A stretch of 64,000 nt of DNA, from contig NZ_CP126307.1 in the NCBI RefSeq assembly GCF_030144325.1, positions 5,870,300 through 5,934,299 of the forward strand, written 5' to 3'. This stretch comes from Bosea vestrisii (GTDB lineage Bacteria; Pseudomonadota; Alphaproteobacteria; Rhizobiales; Beijerinckiaceae). This document shows positions 1 to 7,992 of this stretch, one piece after another. A program made the translations under genes and the position numbers. Every line of letters starts with the position of its first letter. Within the stretch, counting starts at the first letter, position 1. The notes under the pieces are model-generated. The model did no database searches and was not told where the DNA came from. It was given only the letters and a program-made list of their open reading frames with translations.

Positions 1-938
1 TCGTTGGAGTGAGCCAGGACGATGCCCTGATAGGGAAAGGCTCCGAAGTTCTCGGTGCCGTTGTAGCTGCCTTCCTGGGTCGCGGTCAGCAGCGGGTGCA
101 GCACCTTGATTGGCGCCTTGAACATCTCGACGAATTCGAGCAGGCCCTGCGTCGTCCGGTTCAGTCCGCCGCTGTAGGAATAGGCATCCGGGTCCGACTG
201 GCTGAAGTTCTCAAGCTGGCGGATATCGACCTTGCCGACGAGCGCGGAGACATCCTGGTTGTTCTCATCGCCCGGTTCGGTCTTCGCGATGCCGACTTGC
301 CGCAAGCGCGAGGGCGTCAGCTTGACGACGCTGAACTTGGAGATGTCGCCCGCGAGTTCATCGAGCCGCTTTGCTGCCCATGGCGAGATGAGTCCGGTCA
401 ATCGCCGCCGCGCTATACCGTACTTCTCCTCGAAGAGATCGCCCATGCGATCGGGACGGAACAGGCCCAGAGGCGATTCGAAGACCGGGCTCATCTGGTT
501 ACCGATCTTGAGTGTGTAGAATGGACGCTCCTCCATCAGCTTCTTGAGCCGCTCGGCAAGCGAGGACTTGCCACCGCCGACGGGGCCGAGGAGGTAGAGG
601 ATCTGCTTGCGCTCTTCCAGACCCTGTGATGCGTAGCGAAAATAGCCGGCGATCCGCTCGATGGTGTCCTCCATGCCGAAGAAATCGGCGAAGGACGGGT
701 ATATCTTGACCGTGCGGTTGGAGAAGATCCGGCCGAGGCGCTCGTCTTGGCTCGTATCGAACAATCTGGGTGTACCGATTGCGTCGACCATCCGCTCGGC
801 GGCGGCGGCGTACATGGATTTATCTTCACGACAAGCCAGCAGATATTCCTGCAGACTCATCTCTTCCTGCGAATAGCTACGATAATCCTCGGAGAACAGG
901 CTGAATATCTCGCTGGCTTTCTCGATCATGGCAGCCAT
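1..938 (-). CDS. prkA: PrkA serine protein kinase, N-terminal part (runs off the window)
   Basis: The translation matches the PrkA family, cytosolic AAA-fold serine kinases tied to starvation and stress responses. The conserved block LLGPVGGGKSSLAERL is a Walker A P-loop; it follows the family motif YFRYASQGLEERKQILYL and precedes a RPFYTLKIGNQ stretch. About 312 residues are visible and the C-terminal half lies before base 1. Two in-frame ATGs, at 938 and 929, can start the protein; a GTG about 39 bases further upstream is also in frame after a stop codon. PrkA is usually followed by yeaH-like and spoVR genes, which would be outside the window. Family assignment is firm; the exact start is not. 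Confidence 0.9.
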   Translation of the reverse strand, partial: MAAMIEKASEIFSLFSEDYRSYSQEEMSLQEYLLACREDKSMYAAAAERMVDAIGTPRLFDTSQDERLGRIFSNRTVKIYPSFADFFGMEDTIERIAGYFRYASQGLEERKQILYLLGPVGGGKSSLAERLKKLMEERPFYTLKIGNQMSPVFESPLGLFRPDRMGDLFEEKYGIARRRLTGLISPWAAKRLDELAGDISKFSVVKLTPSRLRQVGIAKTEPGDENNQDVSALVGKVDIRQLENFSQSDPDAYSYSGGLNRTTQGLLEFVEMFKAPIKVLHPLLTATQEGSYNGTENFGAFPYQGIVLAHSN

Positions 939-1025
939 CCCGCGATAGTCGGAGCTGTCGACGACAGCCCCAAACACTCAACCGACGATGGTCCCGCAAG
1001 TTCCTACACGATGGCACTTTGGAGG

Positions 1026-1251
1026 TCATAGAGACCCATTTCAGGGTTGCGACGCCGTCCGACTGCGAGGCTGCGGTCATCGCCTGAAAACCGTGACCGG
1101 GACCAAGCATGAGCGCGCTCTTGGGCAGGCTGCGGTTCGTGCCTGCGGCATGGTCGCGGAAAGTCTGAAGCACGGCCTCACGCGCTTTGCCAGGTTCGAT
1201 CGCGAGAGCTTTCACGTCGCTGCGCGAGAGATAGAGCAAGCGCTCGCCCAT
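1026..1251 (-). pseudogene. Ornithine cyclodeaminase/mu-crystallin family remnant (N-terminus only)
   Basis: The first 75 or so codons (MGERLLYLSRSDVKAL, then a HAAGTNRSLPKSALMLGPG stretch ending in TLKWVSM) match the N-terminus of NAD-dependent ornithine cyclodeaminase/mu-crystallin proteins, normally about 310-330 residues. Similarity stops after KWVSM. The frame then continues as unrelated sequence across the prkA start. The rest of the gene is missing, so it is a truncated remnant. Its ATG overlaps the stop of the upstream oxidoreductase fragment (TGATG), the usual sign of a translationally coupled operon that has since been deleted. Confidence 0.6.
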
Positions 1252-1481
1252 CAGGCGAATCTCCGTGCGGAATAGGGAGTGGGATCGAAGGGCAGTTCAT
1301 GTCCATCGGTCAGCGCCGCCACAAGTTTTGCCGGGGCTGGAGCTTGAGTCAGCCCGGTATGGGCGTGGTCGAAGGCATGCCCGATGTCGCTCGAAGCCGA
1401 TGCAAGACCGATGCAGGGCAGGCCGTCGGGCGTCGAGGGGCGGTTGCCCTCCAGTGGTCTGCTCGGGCGCCATTGAAGCAT
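1251..1481 (-). pseudogene. FAD-dependent D-amino acid oxidase/dehydrogenase remnant (C-terminus only)
   Basis: The segment RPSTPDGLPCIG followed by AFDHAHTGLTQAPAPAKLVA is the C-terminal FAD-binding signature of DAO/DadA-type flavin oxidoreductases. The usual forms are RPsxPDxLPvIG and GHGHxGLTxgPxxGrLVA. The N-terminal GxGxxG nucleotide-binding part and the rest of the roughly 400-residue enzyme are not found upstream, where only unrecognisable sequence lies before the small membrane gene. It is coupled to the following ornithine cyclodeaminase remnant. Both are probably leftovers of an amino acid catabolic operon. Confidence 0.55.
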
Positions 1482-1539
1482 TCCACCCGCCCAGGGGACA
1501 TCTTGCGGGCATAGCCCAGCATGATCGCTCCCGGGTGGC

Positions 1540-1746
1540 TCACTCCGCTTTGGAGAAAGCTTTCTGACACGCCAACATCAGCAGCAGGGCGCAGCCGAAC
1601 GCCGGCCAGGCCATGCTGACCAGCGCGATGATGATGAGGTCTATTGCCCCAAGGGACGAGCGCTGAGCTTCGAACGCCGAGTTGAGCGCGATCAGACCTG
1701 CGCCCACGAGATACATCGCTACGACAATGGCGAGCGCGATGGTCAT
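1540..1746 (-). CDS. Small two-helix membrane protein, unknown function
   Basis: The 68-residue product begins MTIALAIVVAMYLVGAGLIA and has a second hydrophobic stretch (DLIIIALVSMAWPAFGCALL), so it should cross the membrane twice. I chose the ATG at 1746 because a GGGGAG ribosome binding site lies about 9 bases upstream; an in-frame ATG at 1848 would add a polar, poorly conserved-looking tail. It follows the glycosyltransferase gene by 123 bases on the same strand. I do not recognise the family. Confidence 0.55.
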   Translation of the reverse strand: MTIALAIVVAMYLVGAGLIALNSAFEAQRSSLGAIDLIIIALVSMAWPAFGCALLLMLACQKAFSKAE

Positions 1747-1869
1747 CTCAACTCGCTCCCCGCTGAGCATCCCGCATTCCGAGTACGCGACGTTTTGATA
1801 TCCGCCGTTCCTATCCCTGCTCGTTCGCCAGGGTGAGCCAGCGATCAAGTTTGGTCGCTGCCGAACAAC

Positions 1870-2682
1870 TCAGAAATGAGCTTTGGACTGCAGTTTCAGC
1901 GTGGTCCGCGTCGAATCCGCCATCTTCGACAGCAACCAATCGGGGTTGCCGAGATTGAAATAGGCCTTCAGAGCAAAACGCCAGAACAGGCGCTCCGCCT
2001 GCGACGAAGGCCCATGCTGCGCGAAGATCCTCGTGCATTCTGCAGCGGTGCGGCTGCCGTGGATTGCGCTGTTGTTCACGCCCGTTCTCCGGAAGCAGGC
2101 CAGCGGCTGACTGATCCGCCCGTAGGGTTCCTTCTTCAGGGCCCGGCAAAACATGTCGTAGTCGCCGGCATCCCTGTAGGAAATGTCGAACCCACCCAGC
2201 TCCTCGAAGAAGGTCCGCGAGAAATAGGTCGCCATGTGCATGATCGGGTTCCAGCCCAGGCAGACCAGCATTGCTGGTGTCATCCAGTTCGGAGGCGCCG
2301 CGAGCCCGCCGAGGCCGTGCCCGCCTGAATCGATCCATCGGATGGCGCCGACGACCCAGCGCCGGCGGCTCCGGCGGTAGGTATCCACGACCGCGGCAGC
2401 CGCTCCCGGCAGCATGACGTCATCGGCGCCAAGGAAGCCCAGCAACTCGCCTGACGAGTTGAAGGACCCCTTGTTGATGGCGTCGAAAATGCCGCTGTCC
2501 TTGCCTTGCATCACACGCAGCCCAAAGCTGCGGGCGAGCTCGACGGTTCCGTCGGTACTGCCGCCATCGACGATCACGTGCTCGATCTCGATGTCGCGGA
2601 TGGCGTTCCGGCGCGCGGACTCGACGCATTCCTTCAGATAGTCGACGGCATTCAGCGTCGGGGTCACGATTGTCACGATCAT
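1870..2682 (-). CDS. Family 2 glycosyltransferase
   Basis: The product is a 270-residue GT-A-fold glycosyltransferase. It opens with the typical MIVTIVTPTLNAVDYL strand-turn, carries the VDGGSTDGT nucleotide-sugar motif near residue 40, and has the acidic metal site GFLGADD near residue 85. A late GGFDISYRDAGDYDMF block resembles the acceptor/ED region of the family. There is no membrane helix, so it should act on the cytoplasmic face on a lipid-linked glycan. A GGAG ribosome binding site precedes the ATG. The gene lies at the edge of the polysaccharide locus but is separated from it by the regulatory block. Donor and acceptor sugars cannot be read from the sequence. Confidence 0.88.
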   Translation of the reverse strand: MIVTIVTPTLNAVDYLKECVESARRNAIRDIEIEHVIVDGGSTDGTVELARSFGLRVMQGKDSGIFDAINKGSFNSSGELLGFLGADDVMLPGAAAAVVDTYRRSRRRWVVGAIRWIDSGGHGLGGLAAPPNWMTPAMLVCLGWNPIMHMATYFSRTFFEELGGFDISYRDAGDYDMFCRALKKEPYGRISQPLACFRRTGVNNSAIHGSRTAAECTRIFAQHGPSSQAERLFWRFALKAYFNLGNPDWLLSKMADSTRTTLKLQSKAHF

Positions 2683-2713
2683 GGGTGCAGCTCCGTCGCT
2701 GAGGCCGACCTGT

Positions 2714-3466
2714 TCACGAGAACCGGGGCGAATTCGCCATTTCCAGTCTCGCAGCGATCATCGGCAGATGCTCGTCCTCGGCCGTGCCTGGCTCTTCGGC
2801 CACAGGAATCCGGGTCACCGCATTCTGCATCGCCCACATGGCCGCCTGGGTACGGTTCCTGACGCGCACCTTCCGCAGGATCGCCTTGACATGGACCTTC
2901 ACTGTGGCTTCGGCGATTTCCAGCTTGCGCGCGATCACCTTGTTGGATTCGCCCAGCATCAGCCCCTCGAGGATGCTCACCTCCCGGACGGAAAGACCCT
3001 GGAACGGAGATCCGTCTGCCCGCCGTTGCACGCCCTGGAGGAGACGCTGCGGCTCGACCGCGATCTCGGAGAGTTGCGACAGAAGTTCGGGTGGGAAGAC
3101 GGCACCATTGGCGATGACGACTTCCAATGACGTGATGAGATCATGGGCGGAAATCGACTCGACGAGATAGCCCACCGCACCGAGCTGGATGGCGCGGCGC
3201 ATTAGTTCGCGGCTGTCGCGCAGAGCGAGCGCCACGATCTTGGCGCTCTTGAACTGCCTTTTGATGTCGCCGACGATCGAGCAGGACATGTCGTCGATCA
3301 CGACGATGAAAAGGTCAGGAGTCTGCTGGCTGACTTCCGGCCTGTAGAGATCACAGCTCGTCGTTCTCTGGCTTACATGGAAGCGCGCGCCGTCCAGTAA
3401 TTTCGTTATGCCTTCCCGAAGCAGGGCGTTGTCGCTCAGTACAGTGGTTTCGATGATTTCAGACAT
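2714..3466 (-). CDS. LuxR-type response regulator with degenerate receiver
   Basis: The N-terminal domain (about residues 6-125) folds like a receiver and the C-terminus (about 165-235) is a LuxR/GerE helix-turn-helix with LSVREVSILEGLMLGESNK and ATVKVHVKAILRK. The receiver is not canonical: the acidic pair is S11-D12, and the conserved lysine is replaced by E103 in GYLVES. An aspartate at 58 or 59 may still sit at the phosphorylation position. I chose the ATG at 3466 because AAAGGGGAG stands directly upstream. The protein probably binds DNA, but phosphorylation-dependent switching is doubtful. No partner kinase is adjacent; the nearest is at 5.4-6.5 kb. Confidence 0.85.
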   Translation of the reverse strand: MSEIIETTVLSDNALLREGITKLLDGARFHVSQRTTSCDLYRPEVSQQTPDLFIVVIDDMSCSIVGDIKRQFKSAKIVALALRDSRELMRRAIQLGAVGYLVESISAHDLITSLEVVIANGAVFPPELLSQLSEIAVEPQRLLQGVQRRADGSPFQGLSVREVSILEGLMLGESNKVIARKLEIAEATVKVHVKAILRKVRVRNRTQAAMWAMQNAVTRIPVAEEPGTAEDEHLPMIAARLEMANSPRFS

Positions 3467-3773
3467 CGGTACTCCCCTTTTACTCGGCACAAAACTATCG
3501 CGGCGAGCGCAATAGAGAGCGTCAGCTCGCCATCGCGTCAGCGAAATATCAATCAATCTGTCAGAGAGGCCTTCAGATGGGATACGTTTGGTCTAATCAG
3601 TTATGGGCACCGATGACGCAACAGGATGCGTGCAATCAGAACCTCATTGTTAATAATTAGTTCATTCGGGTGCATTCGTCTTGTCGGGAAAATTACGATC
3701 CCGTCAGGATAACCCTGACAAGCGAGAGCCTTTTCCCTTCGCCGCCGAGCTCGATCTCTCGAAGGCGACTGCT
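3467..3773. promoter_or_regulatory. AT-rich intergenic region upstream of the 2714-3466 regulator
   Basis: This 307-base gap has no gene. It holds the promoter of the downstream regulator and an AT-rich core around 3645-3670. That core contains ATTAGTTCATTCG at 3656-3668, whose exact reverse complement occurs inside the palindrome at 37456-37477 ahead of the beta-helix gene. CATTCG recurs at 3672-3677. I assign no clear -35/-10 pair. Confidence 0.4.
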
Positions 3774-4457
3774 TCAGCCTGTCGGGTCGACTTTGAGGAT
3801 ACGAAGCAGATCCTTCGCGAGCACTGCCGCTTCAGTACGGTTGCGGACATTGAGAGTGCGCATCAGTGCGGAGACGTGAATTTTCGCCGTTGGCTCGGCG
3901 ATATGGAGTGCCTGGGCAATCTCCCGGTTCGAAAGCCCGTCAGCGATCAGTGCCAGGACATCTTTCTGTCGACGCGTCAGCCCGAATGGGTCCTGCTGCG
4001 AACCAACGGTACGGCGCTGTGGCGCTTCGCGAGCGCCATACCCTTCCGCAGAGGAGCCGAACGGTGTTAGGCCGCGTGGGACCGCAAGCCGTCCGGCCAG
4101 AACCTCCTGAACAGCTTCGACGATCTCGTCATCCCGCTGTAGTTTCGAGATGAAGCCGTGAAAGCCTTCGGCGATATAGTGGAGAACCTGGTCGAACGTG
4201 CCATTGCCCGAGATGATGACATAACGCGTCGTCGTCGAGGCTCGCTTGAAGTCCCAGATGATCTGCGGGTCGGTAGAACCGGTCAGGTTCCGGCTGATGA
4301 GGGCGAGATGCAGGGGCTGGTCTTCCATCAGGCTGCGCATCAGGCCGTCGAAATCCGCAGCTTCGAGAAGCTCGGCTTCCGGCAGCGCAGCCTGCAGGAT
4401 CGTGCGCAGACCCGTGCGGTAGAGCGCATGGTCGTCGGCAACGAGGATCCTTGTCAT
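3774..4457 (-). CDS. LuxR-type response regulator lacking the phospho-acceptor aspartate
   Basis: A 227-residue NarL/FixJ-type protein. The receiver starts MTRILVADDHALYRTGL and keeps the acidic pair and the lysine (FISKLQ), but the strand that should end in the phospho-acceptor reads LALISRNLTG, putting S55 where aspartate belongs. The C-terminal HTH (LTRRQKDVLALIADGLSNREIA, then TAKIHVSALMRTL) is intact. I chose the ATG at 4457 because homology begins there; an upstream in-frame start at 4574 adds a proline/arginine-rich tail. It may act constitutively, by dimerisation, or through a ligand. Co-orientation with the regulator at 2714-3466 suggests a related pair. Confidence 0.86.
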   Translation of the reverse strand: MTRILVADDHALYRTGLRTILQAALPEAELLEAADFDGLMRSLMEDQPLHLALISRNLTGSTDPQIIWDFKRASTTTRYVIISGNGTFDQVLHYIAEGFHGFISKLQRDDEIVEAVQEVLAGRLAVPRGLTPFGSSAEGYGAREAPQRRTVGSQQDPFGLTRRQKDVLALIADGLSNREIAQALHIAEPTAKIHVSALMRTLNVRNRTEAAVLAKDLLRILKVDPTG

Positions 4458-4697
4458 GTCGCGCCGCCGGTCTGATCGCTTTGCAATCGGGAGGCTCAAC
4501 CGTGCTCGGGCTCCGCTGGTGGCGGGCAGCCCGAAGCGCGGGCTCCTAAGCCCCGGGATTTGTCGTAGCGGCAAAGGTTTTGTGAGTCGCCCGCTCTTCG
4601 GGAGATGGCGTTGCGTGATGCGTGGCGATTATTGTTTTAGCCGCGCCAAGTTGAGTACTCCGCACAAGCTAAATGCGATAGCTCAGCGCGCGATGGC

Positions 4698-5369
4698 TTA
4701 GCCGGCACTATCAACGTCGAGAATCCAGCCGTGACTGGCGCCATATCTGATGATGTCTAGGCGCGAGTGCAGCATCAGCTTCTTGCAGGCTCTGTAACGG
4801 TAGGTTTCGACCGATTTGATGCCGAGGCCGACGCGCCGGGCGATCTCCTTGTTGGAGTGGCCGACGGCTGCAAGTCGCAGGACCTGAGTTTCACGATAGG
4901 TCAACGTGCCGTTCGTGTTTGCCGGGATGGCGCCTGAGGCTGGACAAAGCTTGCGAATCCATTCCGAGCGGAAGTCTTCCAGATCGGAGTCGATGTAGAC
5001 GCCGCCGCTCAGTACCGTTCTGATCGCCTGTACGATCTTTTCGCTTGCCGAGGCTTTGAGGACATAGCCGCGAATGCCGATCCTCAGTGCCTTCTGGACA
5101 TAGCTCGGCTCCTCATAGTGCGTCAGCATCACGATCCGTGTGTCGGGCGCTCCTTCGAGGATGCGCTCTGCCAACATCAGACCGCTCATGCCGGGCAGTC
5201 CCATGTCGAGGACGGCGATGTCGGGGCATTCGCCGCGGACGAGCGCGAGCGCCTCGGATGCACAGGTCGCTTTTCCGACAAGTTCAAGATCGGGCAAGCC
5301 GAGCACAAGCGCCTGCAGGCCGGCGAGAACAACAGGATGGTCGTCGACGAGAATGAGACGTGCCGTCAT
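4698..5369 (-). CDS. NarL/FixJ-family response regulator, canonical
   Basis: The 223-residue product has a complete receiver: acidic pair D9-D10 (LVDDHPVVLAGL), phospho-acceptor D55 (IAVLDMGLPGMSG) and K105 (GYVLKAS). A LuxR HTH follows (LTYRETQVLRLAAVGHSNKEIARRVG). Its start overlaps the stop of the upstream histidine kinase by four bases (ATGA), so the two are translationally coupled and almost certainly form a cognate two-component pair. Targets are unknown; the adjacent polysaccharide locus is a reasonable candidate, by position only. Confidence 0.92.
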   Translation of the reverse strand: MTARLILVDDHPVVLAGLQALVLGLPDLELVGKATCASEALALVRGECPDIAVLDMGLPGMSGLMLAERILEGAPDTRIVMLTHYEEPSYVQKALRIGIRGYVLKASASEKIVQAIRTVLSGGVYIDSDLEDFRSEWIRKLCPASGAIPANTNGTLTYRETQVLRLAAVGHSNKEIARRVGLGIKSVETYRYRACKKLMLHSRLDIIRYGASHGWILDVDSAG

Positions 5370-6544
5370 GACGGAACAATTCCATGCAAGTCGGAGGCCA
5401 GTGGAGCAGTGGCCGTGACAATCGTGCCCTTGCCCAAACGCGGGCCGATCGTAAGCGTTCCATTGATGTCGGCCAGGCGTTGCCGCATTCCGCGGAGGCC
5501 GATGCCGGCGTCGCTGCCTTTCAGATGCATCGCTTCCCCGGACAGGCCTATGCCATCATCGGCTATGGCCAGCGAGGCTAAGCTATCGGTGAATTCCAAG
5601 ATGACATCGACTTTGCGCGCGCCGAATGCATGCTTGAGCACGTTCGTCAGGGCTTCCTGAGCGACCCGGTACAGCGTGTTCTCGATGTCGACCGGCAATG
5701 CAGCCGGTCCGCTTCCCTTCTTCTTGAAAGAGAAGGCCAGCCTGCCGTCGGTCGCAACCGATGCGACCATGGATTCGATGGCGCGCTCGAAGCCGAGTTC
5801 TTCGATGATGCGAGGCCGCCCGTTGACGACGGCATGGTGGATCTTGCGCCCGACCCCGGCAATGTGCTCGGCAATTTCTTCGAGCCGTTTTTTTGCGGGC
5901 CCTTTCGCACCGTCCTGCAAGGCCTGTAATGCTGCGAGGACGAGGGCCATCTCCTGTCCGGCATGATCATGCAGGTCGCGGGCGATGCGTTCGCGCTCGT
6001 CACAGCGGATGTGATTGATCTCGTCCTGCAGTTCGTGCGTTCGCGCCTCCACGACGCGCAGCGCTTCAGCGACGAAGCAATATTGTTCGACCAGCCGCAG
6101 GCGGTCGCTGCGCAACTCGTCGAACTGCTGCACGGCAACACGTTGCTGCCGCTCCGCCGTTAAGCGCCGTATCCGCTCCGCAGCTGCGGAAAACCGTGTA
6201 TCGAGGGCCGGAAACAGACGTAGAAGAAGCGTGGCCGGGCGGCTTCGACGTCGGGGGACCAGCACATTGCCGAAGCAGCGATAGTCGATTGTGCCATCCG
6301 GACCGTGAAAACTGACCGGTTGGATCAATGGCTGCCGCGAGCCCGAGCAGGCGAGAAGATAGGTCTGCAAGGTCTCGACCCCGCTCGAGCACATATCGAG
6401 CAGCGACGAGATCGAACTCGCGGGATTGAGAAGCTGGCTAGCGGCACGATTGAACGCGTGGACACTTCCATCGCTCAAAGCGATGACCGACGGCTCGAGA
6501 TAGGTCTCGAGGTCTAGTTCATGCCGAAGCTGTAGATGCATCAT
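5366..6544 (-). CDS. Sensor histidine kinase, HisKA_3 (NarX/DegS-type)
   Basis: The 392-residue protein has no membrane segment, so it is probably cytosolic. Residues 1-110 look like a divergent PAS-type sensor, and residues 115-180 are helical and likely coiled coil. The HisKA_3 phosphorylation box RERIARDLHDHAGQEM carries His192. The ATPase domain shows the N box (AQEALTNVLKHA), the G1 box (IADDGIGL) and the G2 box (GIGLRGMRQRL). It sits between a small sensor-like gene (26-base overlap at its start) and its response regulator (ATGA overlap at its stop). The stimulus could be sensed by its own N-terminal domain or delivered by the upstream protein. Confidence 0.9.
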   Translation of the reverse strand: MMHLQLRHELDLETYLEPSVIALSDGSVHAFNRAASQLLNPASSISSLLDMCSSGVETLQTYLLACSGSRQPLIQPVSFHGPDGTIDYRCFGNVLVPRRRSRPATLLLRLFPALDTRFSAAAERIRRLTAERQQRVAVQQFDELRSDRLRLVEQYCFVAEALRVVEARTHELQDEINHIRCDERERIARDLHDHAGQEMALVLAALQALQDGAKGPAKKRLEEIAEHIAGVGRKIHHAVVNGRPRIIEELGFERAIESMVASVATDGRLAFSFKKKGSGPAALPVDIENTLYRVAQEALTNVLKHAFGARKVDVILEFTDSLASLAIADDGIGLSGEAMHLKGSDAGIGLRGMRQRLADINGTLTIGPRLGKGTIVTATAPLASDLHGIVPS

Positions 6545-7076
6545 CTCGGAAGTATTCCCTCGTATCGAGGCCCAATTCCGTTCGCTTCAGATGAAGGACT
6601 ACGCGGCAGCCAGGGGCCCCTCTGGCGATCGTCTGCTCGAGATCCACCGCAGCGTATCCGACCGTGTTGGCGGCGATCCGGCCGAAGATGTTCGAGGTCA
6701 GCATGCAGAGGGACGGGTGGTTTGCTGCGGCCTTGCCGAGAGGGCAGGCGCAATTCCCGAAGACGATGTGGTCGTCGTCTTGCTCGATCACGGAAAAGCT
6801 CCCGCCTGCGCGGTTCTTAAGATCGATGAGGACGTCGACCAGCTGGTTTCGGTTGAGGTGTTGGGTGCCCAGTGCCGCCTTGTACTGTTTCTCGATGTCG
6901 GCTCCCAACCGCGCGGCGATGCTGCTGACATAGGCACATGCATCCTCGATCCCCGCTATGGTCTCCAACAGCTCCGCCATGCTCCCGACCAGGGCGTTGA
7001 AAAGACCGTGATGGTCGAATTCGATCTTAAGCGAGCCGATGCTTGGCAGCGTCACGTTGGTGGCGGATGGGGTCAC
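6519..7076 (-). CDS. Cysteine-containing sensor-like protein, MetOD1-like
   Basis: A soluble 185-residue protein with a helical first half. The second half contains FGNCACPLGKAAANHPSLC, a C-x-C-P...C cluster, followed by a TVGYAAVDLEQTIARGAPGC beta-hairpin region. This pattern resembles the 'methanogen output domain 1' type proteins found next to kinases in rhizobia; I make that match from memory and hold it with moderate confidence. The cysteines could bind a metal or sense redox state, which is inference. It is the first gene of the operon with the kinase, whose start codon lies inside it, and it probably modulates that kinase. Confidence 0.6.
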   Translation of the reverse strand: MTPSATNVTLPSIGSLKIEFDHHGLFNALVGSMAELLETIAGIEDACAYVSSIAARLGADIEKQYKAALGTQHLNRNQLVDVLIDLKNRAGGSFSVIEQDDDHIVFGNCACPLGKAAANHPSLCMLTSNIFGRIAANTVGYAAVDLEQTIARGAPGCRVVLHLKRTELGLDTREYFRDDASTASA

Positions 7077-7992
7077 GATGACTGGCCTCCAGAGCGAGGT
7101 GCTGTTTCACTAAGGGCGCCCCTTGGCATTGGTGAAAGGTCGCTCCCGGGTCCAATGGAGAAAGGGTTCCTTTCTCGACAATGATGGTCCATTTGCTCTA
7201 CTTAGGGGCTCCGGCCGTATTGAATTATGGGCGCTCAAACTTGAATTCAACGCACGAAGTATCGAAGCTCTTTGACGGTATATATTCTAATCCTGCGACA
7301 TGAAATTCTTTTAAACGTAGGCCTTATCAGCATTCCATAATTTTCAAAATTTTAGATGTCATTATAATATTTAGATCAGAACGCCCGTTAGATTATTTGG
7401 ATGGTTCGTTTGCCCGCCACGAAGGCACCGGAGATTCTCCCCGAAGGGAGAAAGATATGAAAGCTGTCAGACTAGCGATCGGTGTGGCAGGCGAGGTAAT
7501 TCAACGCGATCTCAAAACTTGGAATGCGCATCTTGGAGGTGATAATAGCAGCTTATTTGTGAGGCGTCTGCCGAAATTTGAACTATGTAGTACTGAAAGG
7601 ATTTTTTACAGGGGTTATTCTAACATAGGTTGCATTTGGGGGTGCAGGTGCGATCGAGCGCGTTTGGCGAGAACCAAAAGAGAACAAAAAGCTCTGGTAA
7701 TTTGTACGAATATCGAAGGAATTCCGTCTGATGCGAAATATAGTCAGGTCGCTGAACGGGCTGTGTTATGTTATTCTGCGTCAGTTTTAGGCTTTGGCTA
7801 AGATAGATTTCACAAATATTCTCGTATGCAGGGGGTTTTTAGCCTACTCGAGCCGCCTGAGATTCGAATAACTGGGAAAGGTCAGCGGAGACAACTTGAT
7901 TGACGAGAATGTTATGATCTTCACGATCATGTGACGGTTTCTCCGCGATAGTCCTGCCGAAACGCTGAATTCACACCGAGTACTTAACATGA
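7077..7992. other. AT-rich region without a convincing gene
   Basis: About 900 bases separate the sensor operon from the next real gene. The stretch from roughly 7200 to 7980 is visibly richer in A and T than its surroundings, with runs such as TATATATTCTAATCC and CATTATAATATTTAG. It should hold the promoter of the 7076-4698 operon at its left end. Only one doubtful open frame (7457-7801) is present. Its composition suggests foreign or degenerate DNA, but no mobile element gene or clear terminal repeat is visible. Confidence 0.5.
7457..7801 (+). CDS. Doubtful hypothetical protein in the AT-rich region
   Basis: An open frame of 114 codons begins MKAVRLAIGVAGEVIQRDL after a good ribosome binding site (AAGGGAGAAAG, about 3 bases before the ATG). 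The product has several cysteines (IGCIWGCRC) but I recognise no domain, and its codon use is unlike the GC-rich genes nearby. It stands alone, opposite in strand to both neighbours. It may be a recently acquired small gene or chance. Confidence 0.25.
   Translation: MKAVRLAIGVAGEVIQRDLKTWNAHLGGDNSSLFVRRLPKFELCSTERIFYRGYSNIGCIWGCRCDRARLARTKREQKALVICTNIEGIPSDAKYSQVAERAVLCYSASVLGFG

Noticed and set aside
9..629. 206-codon plus-strand frame at the left edge
   Set aside because: Antisense of prkA, which has a clear P-loop and family similarity over its visible length.
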